The position numbers and the translations under genes are program-made. A DNA stretch of 6,735 nt, taken from assembly GCA_023150055.1 (NCBI GenBank), contig JAKLLP010000117.1, forward strand, positions 1-6,735, read 5' to 3'. Each line of letters begins with the position of its first letter. Positions within the stretch are counted from its first letter, which is position 1. Shown here piece by piece: positions 5,886 through 6,735 of the stretch. Source of the DNA: Gammaproteobacteria bacterium (GTDB taxonomy: Bacteria > Pseudomonadota > Gammaproteobacteria > Steroidobacterales > GCA-2729495). The notes beneath the pieces are model-generated. The model was given only the letters and a program-made list of their open reading frames with translations, was not told where the DNA came from and did not search any database.

Positions 5886-6735
5886 ATGCACGCGGAAACA
5901 CAATCGCCGGCCGCCACCATCGAAGCGCTGCTCCGCGCGGGCGTACGCCTGCTCGAGGCGGCCAGTCCCTCGCCGCGGCTCGATGCGGAAGTGCTGCTCG
6001 CCCATGTGCTCGGCCGCACGCGGATCGACCTGTTCCGGAGCCGCGAAGCCCCAGTGGAAGCAGCCGCCGCGGCGCGCTTCCTCGACCTCGTCAGCATGCG
6101 ACGCGAGCATCGTCCGGTGGCACAGCTCGTCGGGCGACGCGAGTTCTGGTCGCTCGACCTCGAGGTCACCGCCAATGTGCTGGTCCCGCGGCCCGAAACG
6201 GAGTTGCTCGTCGAGCGCGCTCTCGCGCTGGCACCGGCAGACCCTGCCCCGGGCGTGTTCGATCTCGGCACCGGCAGCGGCGCCATTGCGCTGGCCCTCG
6301 CCAGCGAGCGCCCTGCATGGCGGATCGTCGCCACCGATTGCAGCGCGGCCGCGCTCGAGGTCGCGCGGCGCAATGCCCGGCGGCTCGGCTGCGCCGGGGT
6401 CAGCTTCGCATTGGGGGACTGGTATGCGGCCGTGCCGGGCGGGCGCTTCGATCTCATCGTTTCCAACCCGCCCTACATCGCCGATCACGAGTGGGCGGGC
6501 GCGGATCCCGAACTCGCCTTCGAGCCGCGCGGTGCGCTTGCCGCCGGCGCAGACGGGCTCGACCACCTGCGCAGGATCGCAGCCGGTGCGCCCCACCACC
6601 TCCTGCCGGGGGGCGCACTGCTGGTCGAACATGGCGCCTGCCAGGCCGAAGCCGTGCGCGCCCTGCTCGCGCAGGCCGGCCTCACCGCGATCGGCACCAG
6701 CGTGGACCTCTCCGGCCAGCCGCGGGTGAGCGAGG
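5886..6735 (+). CDS. prmC: Peptide chain release factor N5-glutamine methyltransferase PrmC (HemK), 3' end cut by window edge
   Basis: PrmC uses S-adenosylmethionine to methylate the side-chain amide of the GGQ glutamine in RF1 and RF2, raising termination efficiency. The frame stays open for 283 codons to the window edge. Residues 1-90 fit the N-terminal helical substrate-binding domain (ATIEALLRAGVRLLE, LDAEVLLAHVLGR). Then come the linker motif VPRPETE (100-106), the SAM-binding loop DLGTGSGAIA (126-135), ATD as the likely ribose-binding acidic position, and the signature NPPY (194-197), whose asparagine and tyrosine hold the target glutamine amide. FDLIVSNPPYIADHE and the late FEPRGAL and DGLDHLRRI are typical of the family. 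E. coli PrmC has 277 residues and ends soon after a motif like DLxGxxRV; here DLSGQPRVSE is at the edge, so only a few codons are probably missing. prmC normally follows prfA directly; here an antisense gene intervenes. Confidence 0.96.
   Translation, partial: MHAETQSPAATIEALLRAGVRLLEAASPSPRLDAEVLLAHVLGRTRIDLFRSREAPVEAAAAARFLDLVSMRREHRPVAQLVGRREFWSLDLEVTANVLVPRPETELLVERALALAPADPAPGVFDLGTGSGAIALALASERPAWRIVATDCSAAALEVARRNARRLGCAGVSFALGDWYAAVPGGRFDLIVSNPPYIADHEWAGADPELAFEPRGALAAGADGLDHLRRIAAGAPHHLLPGGALLVEHGACQAEAVRALLAQAGLTAIGTSVDLSGQPRVSE

Noticed and set aside
5869..5901. Longer PLP-enzyme start at ATG 5901
   Set aside because: It adds MFPRACGNHCP, which is not family-like, and would overlap the prmC start region. 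ATG 5868 gives the usual N-terminus.
5784..6632. Minus-strand open frame of 282 codons opposite prmC
   Set aside because: It is antisense to prmC, which carries the SAM loop and NPPY signature. The start of the PLP-enzyme gene also uses a different frame on the same strand.
4828..6729. Plus-strand open frame of 633 codons opposite the PLP enzyme and running into prmC in another frame
   Set aside because: It crosses two well-supported genes on different strands. Its second half becomes Ser/Arg/Pro-rich, typical of an out-of-frame reading of prmC, and no domain is visible.
1..6735. Possible mobile island carrying the SDR or the PLP enzyme
   Set aside because: I saw no transposase, integrase, terminal inverted repeats, target duplications or att-like repeat of the tRNA 3' end. 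Both genes share the GC-rich codon style of their neighbours and are packed tightly against them.

Overview
The window looks like chromosomal core DNA from a GC-rich gammaproteobacterium. The evidence is a recognisable prs / tRNA-Gln / lolB / TPR-lipoprotein block transcribed leftward, facing a prfA / prmC block transcribed rightward. This is the same neighbourhood as prs-ispE-lolB facing hemA-prfA-prmC in E. coli and Pseudomonas. Strong GC bias at third codon positions produces long antisense open frames, which I treat as shadows. I saw no phage, insertion-sequence, CRISPR or toxin-type signatures.

Left block, minus strand, read right to left: a TPR lipoprotein resembling Pseudomonas LbcA (3513-1816); lolB, the outer-membrane lipoprotein receptor (1812-1177); a short-chain dehydrogenase/reductase of the NYC1/NOL (chlorophyll b reductase-like) type (1180-374); tRNA-Gln(TTG) (307-233); and the 5' end of prs, ribose-phosphate pyrophosphokinase, which runs off the left edge. 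The three proteins are packed with a 3-bp gap and a 4-bp overlap and look like one operon. The tRNA and prs appear to have their own promoter, whose -35 box contains the reductase stop codon.

Right block: prfA (peptide chain release factor 1) starts 77 bp from the TPR gene on the plus strand. A cystathionine gamma-lyase/gamma-synthase-type PLP enzyme follows in the opposite orientation (5868-4702). Then comes prmC, the methyltransferase that modifies the GGQ glutamine of release factors; it runs off the right edge only a few codons before its expected end.

The genes themselves are ordinary; their arrangement is not. Compared with the conserved gammaproteobacterial order, ispE is replaced by the reductase, hemA is missing between the TPR/lolB block and prfA, and an antisense sulfur-amino-acid gene separates prfA from prmC. 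The two divergent gaps (77 and 17 bp) have AT-rich -10-like patches shared by both strands, close to the start codons, and little Shine-Dalgarno sequence. This raises the possibility of shared bidirectional promoters and near-leaderless mRNAs. No gene-free stretch exceeds 300 bp. I see no convincing new multi-gene system here; the best lead is the NYC1/NOL-like reductase in the ispE position.
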